Positions 53,297-64,000 of a stretch of 64,000 nucleotides of DNA are shown here, piece after piece. The notes beneath the pieces were generated by a model, which was not told the origin of the DNA, searched no databases, and was given only the letters and a program-made list of their open reading frames with translations. The stretch comes from Mycobacterium sp. 852014-52450_SCH5900713 (GTDB taxonomy: Bacteria; Actinomycetota; Actinomycetes; Mycobacteriales; Mycobacteriaceae), in contig NZ_LZIL01000034.1 in NCBI RefSeq assembly GCF_001667075.1, positions 1 to 64,000 on the forward strand. Direction: 5' to 3'. Position 1 is the stretch's first letter; every line of letters starts with the position of its first letter. The position numbers and the translations under genes were made by a program.

Positions 53297-53530
53297 ATGC
53301 CCGACGAACCAACCCCACCCGATCCTGGGTACGACAACGCCGGTGTGCCGACCTTCGAATCCGTCCGCGAGAAGATCGAAAACCGCTACGCGACATCCTT
53401 GGGCGACGCGGAGCTGGACGCCGAATCGCCCGAAGGCCGCACTGTCGCCGAGCAATACGACGAGCGCGAGCGCGCCGCGGCCGAACGATTGGCCGAGATC
53501 CGCGAGTCGATGCACACGGATGAGGACTAG
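53297..53530 (+). CDS. small acidic conserved protein (Rv1638A-like)
   Basis: A 77-aa hydrophilic protein, strongly acidic and helical: TFESVREKIENRYATSLGDAELDAES, then AEQYDERERAAAERLAEIRESM. The length and position next to uvrA match the small M. tuberculosis gene Rv1638A. I chose ATG at 53297; GTG at 53288 is in frame. No known domain was recognised. The C-terminal half has heptad-like spacing that may form a coiled coil. Confidence 0.7.
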   Translation: MPDEPTPPDPGYDNAGVPTFESVREKIENRYATSLGDAELDAESPEGRTVAEQYDERERAAAERLAEIRESMHTDED

Positions 53531-53559
53531 GGCGGCTGGCTTAGCGTCGGGGGACGTCG

Positions 53560-55299
53560 ATGAGTGAAACGCAGCCCGGTTCGAGGATCGGGAGCCGATT
53601 TGGGCCGTATCAACTGCGCCGCCTGCTGGGCCGCGGCGGGATGGGCGAGGTCTACGAGGCCTACGACACCGTCAAGGACCGCGTGGTGGCGCTCAAGCTG
53701 ATGTCCGAGCAAGTGAGTTCGGATGACTCATTTCGGCGGCGCATGCAACGCGAGGCCCGGACCGCGGGCCGGCTACAGGAACCGCACATCGTGCCGATTC
53801 ACGATTTCGGCGAGATAGACGGTCAAGTGTTCATCGACATGCGCCTCATCGAGGGGCGCGACGTGGGGACGGTGCTGAGCCGCAGCGGGCCGCTCCCGCC
53901 ACCGCGCGCGGTCGCGATTGTCGAACAAGTCGCCGCCGCCCTCGATGCCGCGCACCGCACCGGGGTCATTCATCGCGACATCAAACCCGAGAACATCCTG
54001 CTCGCCGAGGGCGACTTTGCCTACCTGGTCGACTTCGGCATCGCCGCCGCGGCCACCGACGAGCGGGTGACCAAAACCGGTGCCGCCATAGGCAGCTGGA
54101 GCTACATGGCGCCCGAGCGATTCGGCAACGACGACCCCACTTACCGCGTCGACATCTACTCCCTGGCCTGCCTGCTTTTCGAATGCCTCACGGGCACAAG
54201 ACCTTTCCAGACGACCAGCCTCAGCAGCCTGATGGCCGCACACCTAGTGGAGCCGGTCCCGCGCCCGAGCCAGCGCAATGCCGCCGTCCCGGCGGCGTTC
54301 GACGAGGTCATCGCCCGCGGGATGGCCAAGGATCCGAACGACCGCTACACGACCGCAGGCGATCTCGCGAAAGCGGCCCTGCACGCGCTGAGCGCCCCGG
54401 ACCAACGCGAGGCGACCGAGCTGATCCAGCACAGTCAACATTTCGCGCCGCCGCCGAGCGCGCAGCAGTTTCGGGCCCAGCCCGCACCGCCGCATCCGGC
54501 GTGGTTCGCGACTCCACCCGTCGCGCCATGGGCGCCGCCCGCACCACCGCGGCGCCGGCTGGGGCTGGTCATCGGTGCCCTCGCGCTCGTCGTCGCGGTG
54601 ATCGCGGGCACCGGGGTGTGGTTGGCGGTCGGAAAGTCCGGTGATCCCCCGCCCGACGCCTCCCCAACGACGACCACCGCCGCTCCCTCCACCACGAGCG
54701 CAGCGACCAGCGGCGCCGCCCCGACAGTGGCTCCCGCACAACTGGATTCGCTCCTGCTTCCGGTCGACCAGATCAACGTCCTGGTCGGCACCACCGGGAT
54801 CATCCTCGACCACAACGTCACCGAGATGACGGACCCGGGCCCCGGCAACACGCTGTCGGACGACAAGTGCCTCGGGGCGCTCATCGGTTTCCAAACCCGG
54901 ACGTACAAGAGCAGCGGCTACACCGCGATGCTCGCCCAGCTGCTGAAGAAGCCGAACAGCAACCCCGCCTACGTCGTGGCGCAGGGGGCGGTGATCTTCG
55001 CGTCCGCCGACCAGGCCCGGGGATTCGTGACCGACCAGTGGACCCAATGGCGGGACTGTGGGGGGAAGACCGTGACCCAGCCCAGCGACAAAGCCCCGTT
55101 CGAATGGACCTTCGGGCAGATCAGCGGCAACCCGCCCAACATCGCCATTCAGCGCACACTGGCCAACACCGCGGTGGTGTGCCAGCACGTCATGGAGGCG
55201 GTGTCCAACGTGGTCCTTGACGTCAACGTCTGCGCACCGGGAACCATCAACCAGGCCAGGTTGATCGCCAACCAGATGGCGACCAAGATCCCCGGCTGA
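53560..55299 (+). CDS. PknH-type receptor Ser/Thr protein kinase
   Basis: A 579-aa kinase. The cytoplasmic kinase domain (17-275) has the P-loop GRGGMGEV, Lys46, HRDIKPEN (Asp140), DFG (Asp158) and GSWSYMAPE, so it should be active. Its activation loop contains Thr residues for autophosphorylation. A Pro-rich juxtamembrane linker (about 290-335), one transmembrane helix (LVIGALALVVAVIAGTGVWL) and a Thr/Pro/Ala-rich spacer lead to an extracellular PknH-like sensor domain (about 400-579). Four cysteines in that domain (DDKCLG, RDCGGK, VVCQH, NVCAPG) probably form two disulfides. M. tuberculosis has no kinase at this position between Rv1638A and uvrA. It is convergent with uvrA, their ends 7 nt apart. 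Confidence 0.9.
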   Translation: MSETQPGSRIGSRFGPYQLRRLLGRGGMGEVYEAYDTVKDRVVALKLMSEQVSSDDSFRRRMQREARTAGRLQEPHIVPIHDFGEIDGQVFIDMRLIEGRDVGTVLSRSGPLPPPRAVAIVEQVAAALDAAHRTGVIHRDIKPENILLAEGDFAYLVDFGIAAAATDERVTKTGAAIGSWSYMAPERFGNDDPTYRVDIYSLACLLFECLTGTRPFQTTSLSSLMAAHLVEPVPRPSQRNAAVPAAFDEVIARGMAKDPNDRYTTAGDLAKAALHALSAPDQREATELIQHSQHFAPPPSAQQFRAQPAPPHPAWFATPPVAPWAPPAPPRRRLGLVIGALALVVAVIAGTGVWLAVGKSGDPPPDASPTTTTAAPSTTSAATSGAAPTVAPAQLDSLLLPVDQINVLVGTTGIILDHNVTEMTDPGPGNTLSDDKCLGALIGFQTRTYKSSGYTAMLAQLLKKPNSNPAYVVAQGAVIFASADQARGFVTDQWTQWRDCGGKTVTQPSDKAPFEWTFGQISGNPPNIAIQRTLANTAVVCQHVMEAVSNVVLDVNVCAPGTINQARLIANQMATKIPG

Positions 55300-55306
55300 C
55301 GGCGGA

Positions 55307-58210
<2,904 letters not shown>

Positions 58211-58321
58211 GCTGCCCTCTTTCAGTGGATCTTTTACGTACTGCAGCCGGTAATGCGCACGGCGCATTCCATGCTATGTGCCCGTACCGACAACAAACGT
58301 TTGACCAGTAACGTGGCCGCT

Positions 58322-59008
58322 ATGACTGCCCCCGACAAGGTAAGCGACAACTACACCGGACACGTCGACCCTGGCACTGCGGCCCGCCGGACCCTACCCG
58401 GCGCCACGATCCTAAAGGCGTCGGTGGGCCCTATGGACAACAATGCGTATCTGGTGACATGTTCCGCGACCGGGGAGACGTTGTTGATCGACGCCGCCAA
58501 CGACGCGGACGTCCTGATCGGGCTGATCCGGCAGAACGTACCCAAGGTGTCGCTGATCGTGACCAGCCATCAGCACTTCGACCACTGGCAGGCGCTGGAG
58601 GCCGTGGCCGCGGCCACCGGGGCGCCGACCGCCGCCAACCAGATCGACGCCGAGGCACTGCCGGTCAAACCAGACCGTTTGCTGGCGGGCGGCGACACGG
58701 TGCAGATCGGCGAGCTGCGATTCAAGGTCATCCACCTGCGCGGGCACACGCCCGGCTCGATCGCGCTCGCCCTCGACGGGCCCGCCACGGGCGGGGTCAC
58801 TCAGCTGTTCACCGGCGACTGCCTGTTCCCGGGCGGCGTCGGCAAGACATGGCAGCCGGGCGATTTCGCGCAGCTCCTGGACGACGTCACCACCCGGGTG
58901 TTCGACGTGTACGACGACGCCACCGTCATCTATCCCGGTCACGGCGACGACACGGTGCTCGGCGCCGAACGCCCTCACCTCGGCGAATGGCGCGAACGAG
59001 GCTGGTAG
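58322..59008 (+). CDS. metallo-beta-lactamase-fold hydrolase (Rv1637c type)
   Basis: A 228-aa glyoxalase II-like protein. The zinc motif is TSHQHFDHW (HxHxDH type), followed by LRGHTPGSIAL, the bridging Asp in LFTGDCLFPGG and the last His in IYPGHGDDTVLG. This is the minimal single-domain set, without a glyoxalase II C-terminal domain. The start is ATG at 58322. It is divergent from uvrA and ends 5 nt from the convergent universal stress gene. The substrate is unknown; a thioester or lactone is plausible. Confidence 0.88.
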   Translation: MTAPDKVSDNYTGHVDPGTAARRTLPGATILKASVGPMDNNAYLVTCSATGETLLIDAANDADVLIGLIRQNVPKVSLIVTSHQHFDHWQALEAVAAATGAPTAANQIDAEALPVKPDRLLAGGDTVQIGELRFKVIHLRGHTPGSIALALDGPATGGVTQLFTGDCLFPGGVGKTWQPGDFAQLLDDVTTRVFDVYDDATVIYPGHGDDTVLGAERPHLGEWRERGW

Positions 59009-59013
59009 GCGAG

Positions 59014-59457
59014 CTACGAAGTGGTGTGGACGATCAGCACGTCCACCTTGGCGCGCCGCGACACGTTGGCGGGCACCGATCCGAGCAACCGGCCCGCGAT
59101 GGTGCTCAGTCCGACGTTTCCGACGACCAGCAGGTCGGCCTTCTCGTCCTCGGCCAGCTTGACCAGCGCGTCGACCGGGGCGCCTTCGATCGGGCGCTCT
59201 TCGACGTTCTTGGCCCCGGCCTTGTGCGCCCGCTCCTTGGCGTCCTGCAGGATCGCATAGATCGGCGCGGTGCCGGACACCTTGTAGCTCTCGTTGCGCA
59301 GCGCGTCGGCGGCCCGGCTGTCCTCATGCTGGGGCAGGTATGCCGAAGCGACAATCAGCCTGGCGTCCGGCCCGGCGATCTGCGCCGCCTTGTCCACCGC
59401 ACGCATTGACGAGTCCGAGCCATCGGTTCCCACCACCACAGTCTGATAGGCGCCCAT
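59014..59457 (-). CDS. universal stress protein (Rv1636 type, cAMP-binding family)
   Basis: A 147-aa single-domain universal stress protein. The N-terminal VVVGTDGSDSSMRAVDKAA and C-terminal VVGNVGLSTIAGRLLGSVPANVSRRA carry the nucleotide-binding loop (GNVG then GSVPANV). The M. tuberculosis orthologue Rv1636 binds cAMP with higher preference than ATP. The ATG at 59457 is chosen because GGGAGG precedes it and the N-terminus then matches the family; an open frame to 59487 would add ten residues. A perfect 6-bp hairpin lies just before the ribosome binding site. An adenylate cyclase in the same window could supply the ligand. Confidence 0.92.
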   Translation of the reverse strand: MGAYQTVVVGTDGSDSSMRAVDKAAQIAGPDARLIVASAYLPQHEDSRAADALRNESYKVSGTAPIYAILQDAKERAHKAGAKNVEERPIEGAPVDALVKLAEDEKADLLVVGNVGLSTIAGRLLGSVPANVSRRAKVDVLIVHTTS

Positions 59458-59473
59458 TAACCCTCCCAGTTTC

Positions 59474-59489
59474 GGTTGGTCAGCCAACC
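59474..59489 (-). promoter_or_regulatory. stem-loop in the 5' leader of the universal stress gene
   Basis: GGTTGG-TCAG-CCAACC is a perfect 6-bp inverted repeat with a 4-nt loop, 16 nt before the ATG and right upstream of the ribosome binding site. A weak -10, TAGTGT, lies just upstream, so it would sit at the transcript 5' end. It could stabilise the mRNA or be an operator. The rest of the 285-bp divergent gap (59458-59742) shows nothing clear. Confidence 0.4.
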
Positions 59490-59742
59490 CAAGACACTAT
59501 CGCGTTTGCCCGGCGTAAAGGGAACTGATTAGCGACACCGCGTGGCGCGGCGTGTCGACAATTTGCGGGGCCGCGCCGCGCCAGCGGACAATATCGCCGA
59601 TGGCGAAACAATCAAATGCTCAGGTCCGACGCGGAAAGCGTTGCATAACGCAGCTTTTCGCCGAATGCGGACGCGTGGCGCGAATGGCCGGGGCGCGATT
59701 TGTGAGCCGGCCCCACGACTCGGCTTTACAGTGACAAGCATC

Positions 59743-61314
59743 ATGTCCATGCCCACCATCGAGCAGCGCGCCGCGGACGGAGTCGAGGAGCCCGCGCCCG
59801 CGCGTTCGTCCGGGCGGTTGCTCGATCCGTGGGCGATCGCCGTGTTCGCGGCCGTGGTCAGCGGCGCGTGGGCCTGTAGGCCCTCCCTGTGGTTCGACGA
59901 GGGGGCGACCATCTCGGCCGCCGGGAGCCGGACGCTGGCGGAGCTGTGGCGGCTGCTGGGCCACATCGACGCCGTGCACGGGCTGTACTACCTGCTGATG
60001 CACGGTTGGTTCGCCCTGTTCCCGCCGACGGAGTTCTGGTCGCGAGCGCCCAGCGCCCTGGCGGTGGGCGCTGCCGCCGCGGGCGTCACGGTGTTCACCA
60101 GGCAGTTCTCGACCCGGCCGGCCGCGGTTTGCGCGGGTGTCGTGTTCGCCATCCTGCCGCGCACCACCTGGGCGGGCATGGAGGCGCGGCCCTACGCCTT
60201 CGCGGCCGCCGCGGCGGTCTGGTTGACCGTATTGCTCGTCGTCGCCGCCCGGCGCAACAGACCGCGACTGTGGGTTTGCTACGCGCTGGCGTTGATGCTC
60301 TCGATTCTGCTCAATCTGAACATGGTGCTGTTGGTGCCGGTCTACGCCGTAATGGTGCCGCTATTGGCGCCCGAAAAGGCGCGCAAATCCGCGGTTATTC
60401 GGTGGGCGATCAGCTCGTCCGTCGCGGTCGCGGCCATGACGCCGTTCCTCGTGTTCGCCCACGCGCAGGTATGGCAGGTCAACTGGATTTACCCGGTCAG
60501 CTGGCATTACGCGTTCGACATCATCCTGCGCCAGTATTTCGACCACAGCGTCCCGTTCGCCATCCTGTCCGCCGTCCTCATCGTGGCGGCGGTCGCGGCC
60601 CGGCTGGCCGGCGTTCGGCCCCCCGCCGGCGACACGCGTCGGCTCTTGATCGTCTGCTCGGCGTGGCTGGTCATCCCCACCGCGCTCGTGGTCATCTATT
60701 CGGCGGTCAGCGAGCCGATCTACTACCCGCGCTACCTGATCTTCACCGCGCCCGCGATGGCCGTGGTCCTGGCCGTCTGCATCGTGACGGTCGCCCGCAA
60801 ACCCTGGCCCATCGCCGGAGTGGTGCTGGCCTGCGCCGTCGCCGCGGTGCCGAACTACCTGTTCGTCCAGCGCTGGCCGTACGCCAAGGAGGGCTGGGAC
60901 TACAGCCAGGTGGCCGATCTGATCAGCTCCCATGCCGCGCCGGGTGACTGCCTGCTGGTCGACAACACGGTGCCGTGGCGGCCCGGGCCGATCCGCGCCC
61001 TGCTGGCCACCCGGCCCGCGGCCTTCCGGTCACTCATCGACGTCGAACGCGGCGCCTACGGGCCGAAGGTGGGGTCGCTGTGGGACGGCCACGTCGCCGT
61101 GTGGCTGACCACGGCCAAAATCAACAAATGTCCCGCAATCTGGACAATTACCAATAAAGAACCATCGCTGCCCGACCATCAATCCGGACCGTCATTGCCG
61201 CCGGGACCTGCATTCGGGCGCGCCCCGGCTTATCGGTTCCCGAGTTATCTCGGTTTCCGCATTGTCGAACGTTGGCAGTTCCATTACTCCCAAGTGGTGA
61301 AGTCCACGCGCTGA
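59743..61314 (+). CDS. GT-C mannosyltransferase, lipoarabinomannan capping (Rv1635c type)
   Basis: A 523-aa polyprenyl-phosphate-dependent GT-C glycosyltransferase with about ten to eleven membrane helices. The catalytic acidic motif in the first extracytoplasmic loop is WFDEGATIS (DE pair), followed by LLGHIDAVHGLYYLLMHGWFAL. In M. tuberculosis the orthologue Rv1635c adds the first mannose of the LAM cap. The C-terminal loop (about 400-523) is extracytoplasmic. The start is uncertain: ATG at 59743 (MSMPTIEQ) is chosen; GTG at 59731 is close, and the frame is open to 59542. Presence of the gene suggests mannose-capped LAM, as in slow growers. Confidence 0.85.
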   Translation: MSMPTIEQRAADGVEEPAPARSSGRLLDPWAIAVFAAVVSGAWACRPSLWFDEGATISAAGSRTLAELWRLLGHIDAVHGLYYLLMHGWFALFPPTEFWSRAPSALAVGAAAAGVTVFTRQFSTRPAAVCAGVVFAILPRTTWAGMEARPYAFAAAAAVWLTVLLVVAARRNRPRLWVCYALALMLSILLNLNMVLLVPVYAVMVPLLAPEKARKSAVIRWAISSSVAVAAMTPFLVFAHAQVWQVNWIYPVSWHYAFDIILRQYFDHSVPFAILSAVLIVAAVAARLAGVRPPAGDTRRLLIVCSAWLVIPTALVVIYSAVSEPIYYPRYLIFTAPAMAVVLAVCIVTVARKPWPIAGVVLACAVAAVPNYLFVQRWPYAKEGWDYSQVADLISSHAAPGDCLLVDNTVPWRPGPIRALLATRPAAFRSLIDVERGAYGPKVGSLWDGHVAVWLTTAKINKCPAIWTITNKEPSLPDHQSGPSLPPGPAFGRAPAYRFPSYLGFRIVERWQFHYSQVVKSTR

Positions 61315-61382
61315 TTGCCGCTTTGCCGACGGCGTGAACCGCCAATTGTCGGGTAGTTGACGGGGCAAGAGCTCAGCGCGGA

Positions 61383-62792
61383 CTAGCCGACCGGCAGCGC
61401 CTCGCGCACGCCGCGGGTCGCGCGGTAGGAAACCGCCACACCCGCGGCGCTCAGCGCGGTGAACACCGTGAACAGCCAGTGCGCCGCCATCCCGTCGCCG
61501 CCCTTGGCGGTGTTGACCACCACCCCCGCCAGACCGGCGGCGATCGCCGCGGAAATCAGCTGGACGGTGTTGATGGCCGCCGAGGCGGCGCTGCCCTCGG
61601 CGGGGTCGTCGACCGAGGCCATCGCGCGCGCCGACAGATGCGGCCAGGCCATTCCGATCCCGGTCCCGGCCACCAGCAGCGCCGTGGCCCACAGCGCGGC
61701 CGTCCAGGGGGACGTGTCGCCGCGTTGTGCGACCGCGGCCAGGGCCAGGCCGGACGCCGCGACAATCGGCGCCGCCACGATCACCCGCCCGATCGTGCGG
61801 GGGCTCTCCAGCGATGCGCTGACGATCTCGCTGACCGTCCAGCCGAGCGCCAGCGCGGCTCCCAAGAAACCGGCCGCGATCGGGGTCAGGTGCGCCAACC
61901 GCTGGCCGAACAGCGGCACGTAGGTGTTCACCATCGCGGCGCCCATCAGCGCGCCCATGGTCAGGTAGATCCACTTCAACGGCCCGGGGCCGAACACGCT
62001 CGGTGGCAATATCGCCGCGTGCGTCCGCCAATCGACGACCACGAACACGCCCACCAGCGCGATGCCGGCGGCGAGCAACGCGAACGTCGCCAGCGTGTTG
62101 CGCGGAATCTGGGCGACGCTGACCGCCAGCGCGGCGGCACCGATCAGCAGCAGCGACCGCACCGGCACCTTCTTCGACGGTATGGCGGTGCTCGGTTCGA
62201 CGCGGGCCAGCGCGACCGGCACCAACATGGCCATCAGGCCGGTAAGCACCGCCATCGCCACGAAGGCCCAGCGCCACAAGCCGAGCTGGGCGAAAAGACC
62301 ACCCGTGGTGGGGCCGACCACCGTCGCCACTCCCCACATCGCGGACACCAGCGCCGAGCCACGCGTCCACAACACCCGCGGCAGGGCGGAATTGATCACG
62401 GCGTATCCGAGGCCGGCCAGCAGCCCGCCGGCCACGCCCTGCAGGGCACGCCCGGCGATCAAAACGTGCATGTTCGGCGCCGCCGCGCAAACCAGGCTGG
62501 AGACACCGAACACGGCGAGTCCGGTCAGGTAGGACGAGCGCGCCCCCGCGCGCAGCAGCATCGGATTGACCATCGCCGCCGCGACCACGGACCCCACCAG
62601 GTACAGGGTGGTCACCCAGGCATAGAGCCGGCTGCCGCCGATTTCGGCGATGGTGTTGGGCAACAAACTGGTGGTCAGGAACTCGTTGGTGGCGTACAGG
62701 GCCACTCCGCCGGCCAGCAGGATGGAAGTCCTCAGATACCTGGCTCCCAGCAGCTGATCCCAGCCGCCGGTGACGGTCGCGGTGTCGGTCAC
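61383..62792 (-). CDS. MFS drug-efflux-type transporter (Rv1634 type)
   Basis: A 469-aa major facilitator with about 12-14 membrane helices. Recognisable motifs are GRALQGVAGGLLAGLGYAVI and the antiporter motif C region AMWGVATVVGPTTGGLFAQLGLWRWAF. An early acidic-flanked helix reads YATNEFLTTSLLPNTIAEIG. The start is GTG at 62792. It is transcribed in the same direction as uvrB, 57 nt downstream, and may be co-transcribed. The substrate is unknown; M. tuberculosis Rv1634 is annotated as a possible drug efflux protein. Confidence 0.88.
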   Translation of the reverse strand: MTDTATVTGGWDQLLGARYLRTSILLAGGVALYATNEFLTTSLLPNTIAEIGGSRLYAWVTTLYLVGSVVAAAMVNPMLLRAGARSSYLTGLAVFGVSSLVCAAAPNMHVLIAGRALQGVAGGLLAGLGYAVINSALPRVLWTRGSALVSAMWGVATVVGPTTGGLFAQLGLWRWAFVAMAVLTGLMAMLVPVALARVEPSTAIPSKKVPVRSLLLIGAAALAVSVAQIPRNTLATFALLAAGIALVGVFVVVDWRTHAAILPPSVFGPGPLKWIYLTMGALMGAAMVNTYVPLFGQRLAHLTPIAAGFLGAALALGWTVSEIVSASLESPRTIGRVIVAAPIVAASGLALAAVAQRGDTSPWTAALWATALLVAGTGIGMAWPHLSARAMASVDDPAEGSAASAAINTVQLISAAIAAGLAGVVVNTAKGGDGMAAHWLFTVFTALSAAGVAVSYRATRGVREALPVG

Positions 62793-62849
62793 CCTTCTAC
62801 CGTATGGGGTGTCGCGAGAGTGACGATCCGAGATGCGCTGCCAGCAAAC

Positions 62850-64000
62850 TCATTTCAGGCCGGCGGCGTCCATCCCCCGCAGTTCCTTCTTCAGGTCGGC
62901 GATCTCGTCGCGGAAGCGCGCGGCCAGCTCGAACTGCAAGTCACGCGCGGCGGCCATCATCTGCGCGGTGAGGTCTTTGATCAGGTCGGCCAGTTCGGCG
63001 CGCGGCATGCTGGTCGTGTCGCGGCCCTCGAACACGCCCGCGCTGACGGCGCGGCCCGGCTCGCCCTGGGCGCGCCGACCCCGGGAGGAGTTGCGTCCGG
63101 AGCCGCCGATCCCCACCGTTTCGGTATCGTCGGCCTCGCGATAGACCTGGTCGAGGATGTCGGCGATCTTCTTGCGCAGCGGCTGCGGGTCGATGCCGTG
63201 GGCCTCGTTGTAGGCGACCTGCTTGGCCCGACGGCGCTCGGTCTCGTCGATCGCCTCCTTCATCGAGTCCGTGATGGAGTCGGCGTACATGTGCACTTCG
63301 CCGGAGACGTTGCGGGCGGCCCGGCCGATCGTCTGGATCAGGCTGCGCGAGGACCGCAGGAAGCCCTCCTTGTCGGCGTCCAGGATCGCCACCAACGACA
63401 CCTCGGGAAGGTCCAGACCCTCCCGGAGCAGGTTGATGCCGACGAGCACGTCGTACTCGCCCAGCCGCAGCTGGCGCAGCAGCTCCACCCGGCGCAGGGT
63501 GTCCACCTCGGAGTGCAGATAGCGCACCCGGATGCCCATCTCCAGCAGGTAGTCGGTGAGGTCTTCGGCCATCTTCTTGGTCAGCGTCGTGACCAGCACC
63601 CGCTCGTCGGCGGCGGTGCGCTTGCGGATCTCCCCAATCAGGTCGTCGATCTGCCCCTTGGTCGGCTTGACCACCACCTTCGGGTCCACCAGTCCGGTCG
63701 GCCGGATCACCTGCTCGACGAATTCGCCGCCGGCCTGGCTGAGTTCGTACGGGCCGGGGGTGGCCGACAGGTACACCGTCTGCCCGATCCGGTCGGCGAA
63801 TTCCTCCCACGTCAGCGGGCGGTTATCGCATGCGGAGGGCAGGCGGAACCCGTATTCGACCAGGTTGCGCTTGCGGGACATGTCGCCCTCGTACATGCCG
63901 CCGATCTGGGGCACCGTGACGTGTGACTCGTCGATGACGAGCAGAAAGTCGTCCGGGAAGTAGTCGAGCAGGGTCGCCGGCGGCGAGCCCGGTCCGCGGC
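62850..64000 (-). CDS. uvrB: excinuclease ABC subunit B, 5' part beyond window
   Basis: The C-terminal 382 or so codons of UvrB; the gene runs off the right edge. The frame is continuous to 64000 and includes [23 protein letters not shown] (Walker B, DESH), [23 protein letters not shown], helicase motifs [18 protein letters not shown] and [30 protein letters not shown], and [11 protein letters not shown]-terminal UVR domain ([24 protein letters not shown]) for UvrC contact completes it. The apparent ATG start at 63914 is internal and not a real start. Confidence 0.97.
   Translation of the reverse strand, partial: RGPGSPPATLLDYFPDDFLLVIDESHVTVPQIGGMYEGDMSRKRNLVEYGFRLPSACDNRPLTWEEFADRIGQTVYLSATPGPYELSQAGGEFVEQVIRPTGLVDPKVVVKPTKGQIDDLIGEIRKRTAADERVLVTTLTKKMAEDLTDYLLEMGIRVRYLHSEVDTLRRVELLRQLRLGEYDVLVGINLLREGLDLPEVSLVAILDADKEGFLRSSRSLIQTIGRAARNVSGEVHMYADSITDSMKEAIDETERRRAKQVAYNEAHGIDPQPLRKKIADILDQVYREADDTETVGIGGSGRNSSRGRRAQGEPGRAVSAGVFEGRDTTSMPRAELADLIKDLTAQMMAAARDLQFELAARFRDEIADLKKELRGMDAAGLK

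Noticed and set aside
58211..58321. SOS box upstream of uvrA
   Set aside because: The gap has only a short CAAACGTTTG palindrome, which does not match TCGAAC-N4-GTTCGA.
63850..63914. ATG at 63914 as the start of uvrB
   Set aside because: The frame continues unbroken with conserved UvrB sequence (including the DESH box) to the window edge, so the gene is partial.

Overview
The window is high-GC chromosomal DNA from a Mycobacterium, most likely a slow-growing non-tuberculous species. Gene order from about 12.2 kb to the right edge follows the M. tuberculosis Rv1633-Rv1665 block in inverted orientation: pks11, pks9, pks8(+17), pks7, pks10, argH-G-R-F-D-B-J-C, pheT-pheS, Rv1648, Rv1647, Rv1645c, tsnR, rplT, rpmI, infC, lysX, Rv1639c, uvrA, Rv1637c, Rv1636, Rv1635c, Rv1634, uvrB. 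Species and orthologue names rest on recognising the proteins and their order; no database search was run.

Region 1 (1-11.9 kb) is accessory. A 13E12-type DUF222/HNH gene carries a near-perfect LexA box on its start codon. A tightly packed plus-strand operon follows: a small membrane protein, a gluconate-2-dehydrogenase subunit-3-like protein, a GMC oxidoreductase, a GH15 glucoamylase-like enzyme, an SDR and an enolase-superfamily enzyme. It looks like an uncharacterised carbohydrate or polyol oxidation pathway. A PAS-ANTAR regulator, an ABC-F ATPase and a SpoIIAA-like gene complete the region.

Region 2 (12.2-30.2 kb) is a five-gene polyketide locus on the minus strand. Two type III synthases (pks10, pks11) flank three type I synthases. 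Pks7 and Pks8 are complete KS-AT-DH-ER-KR-ACP modules, with AT motifs predicting methylmalonyl (YASH) and malonyl (HAFH). Pks9 is KS-AT-ACP, has no N-terminal docking helix, and carries Gln in place of the catalytic Cys (a KS-Q decarboxylase). It therefore looks like a loading module. Together they suggest a type I/type III relay in which Pks9 makes the starter, Pks8 and Pks7 build a methyl-branched acyl chain, and Pks10/Pks11 turn it into alkylpyrone-like products.

Region 3 (30.3-42.3 kb) holds arginine biosynthesis, argCJBDFRGH, with 4-nt start/stop overlaps at six of its seven junctions and tandem ARG boxes before argC. pheST follows directly, with no PE_PGRS gene in between.

Region 4 (42.4-51.3 kb) carries a rhomboid-like membrane protein, a class III adenylate cyclase, a DUF2236/MpaB protein behind a perfect 16-bp palindrome, tsnR, and the infC-rpmI-rplT operon. 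infC starts at a non-canonical ATC and has a long leader containing an intrinsic-terminator-like hairpin. lysX, divergent from infC, fuses an MprF-like lysyl-phosphatidylglycerol synthase to a lysyl-tRNA synthetase.

Region 5 (51.3-64 kb) carries a membrane alpha/beta hydrolase, two small conserved proteins, a PknH-type receptor kinase that appears inserted relative to M. tuberculosis, uvrA, a metallo-beta-lactamase-fold hydrolase, a universal stress protein, a GT-C mannosyltransferase (LAM capping), an MFS exporter and the 3' part of uvrB. No rRNA, tRNA, CRISPR array or insertion sequence was seen.
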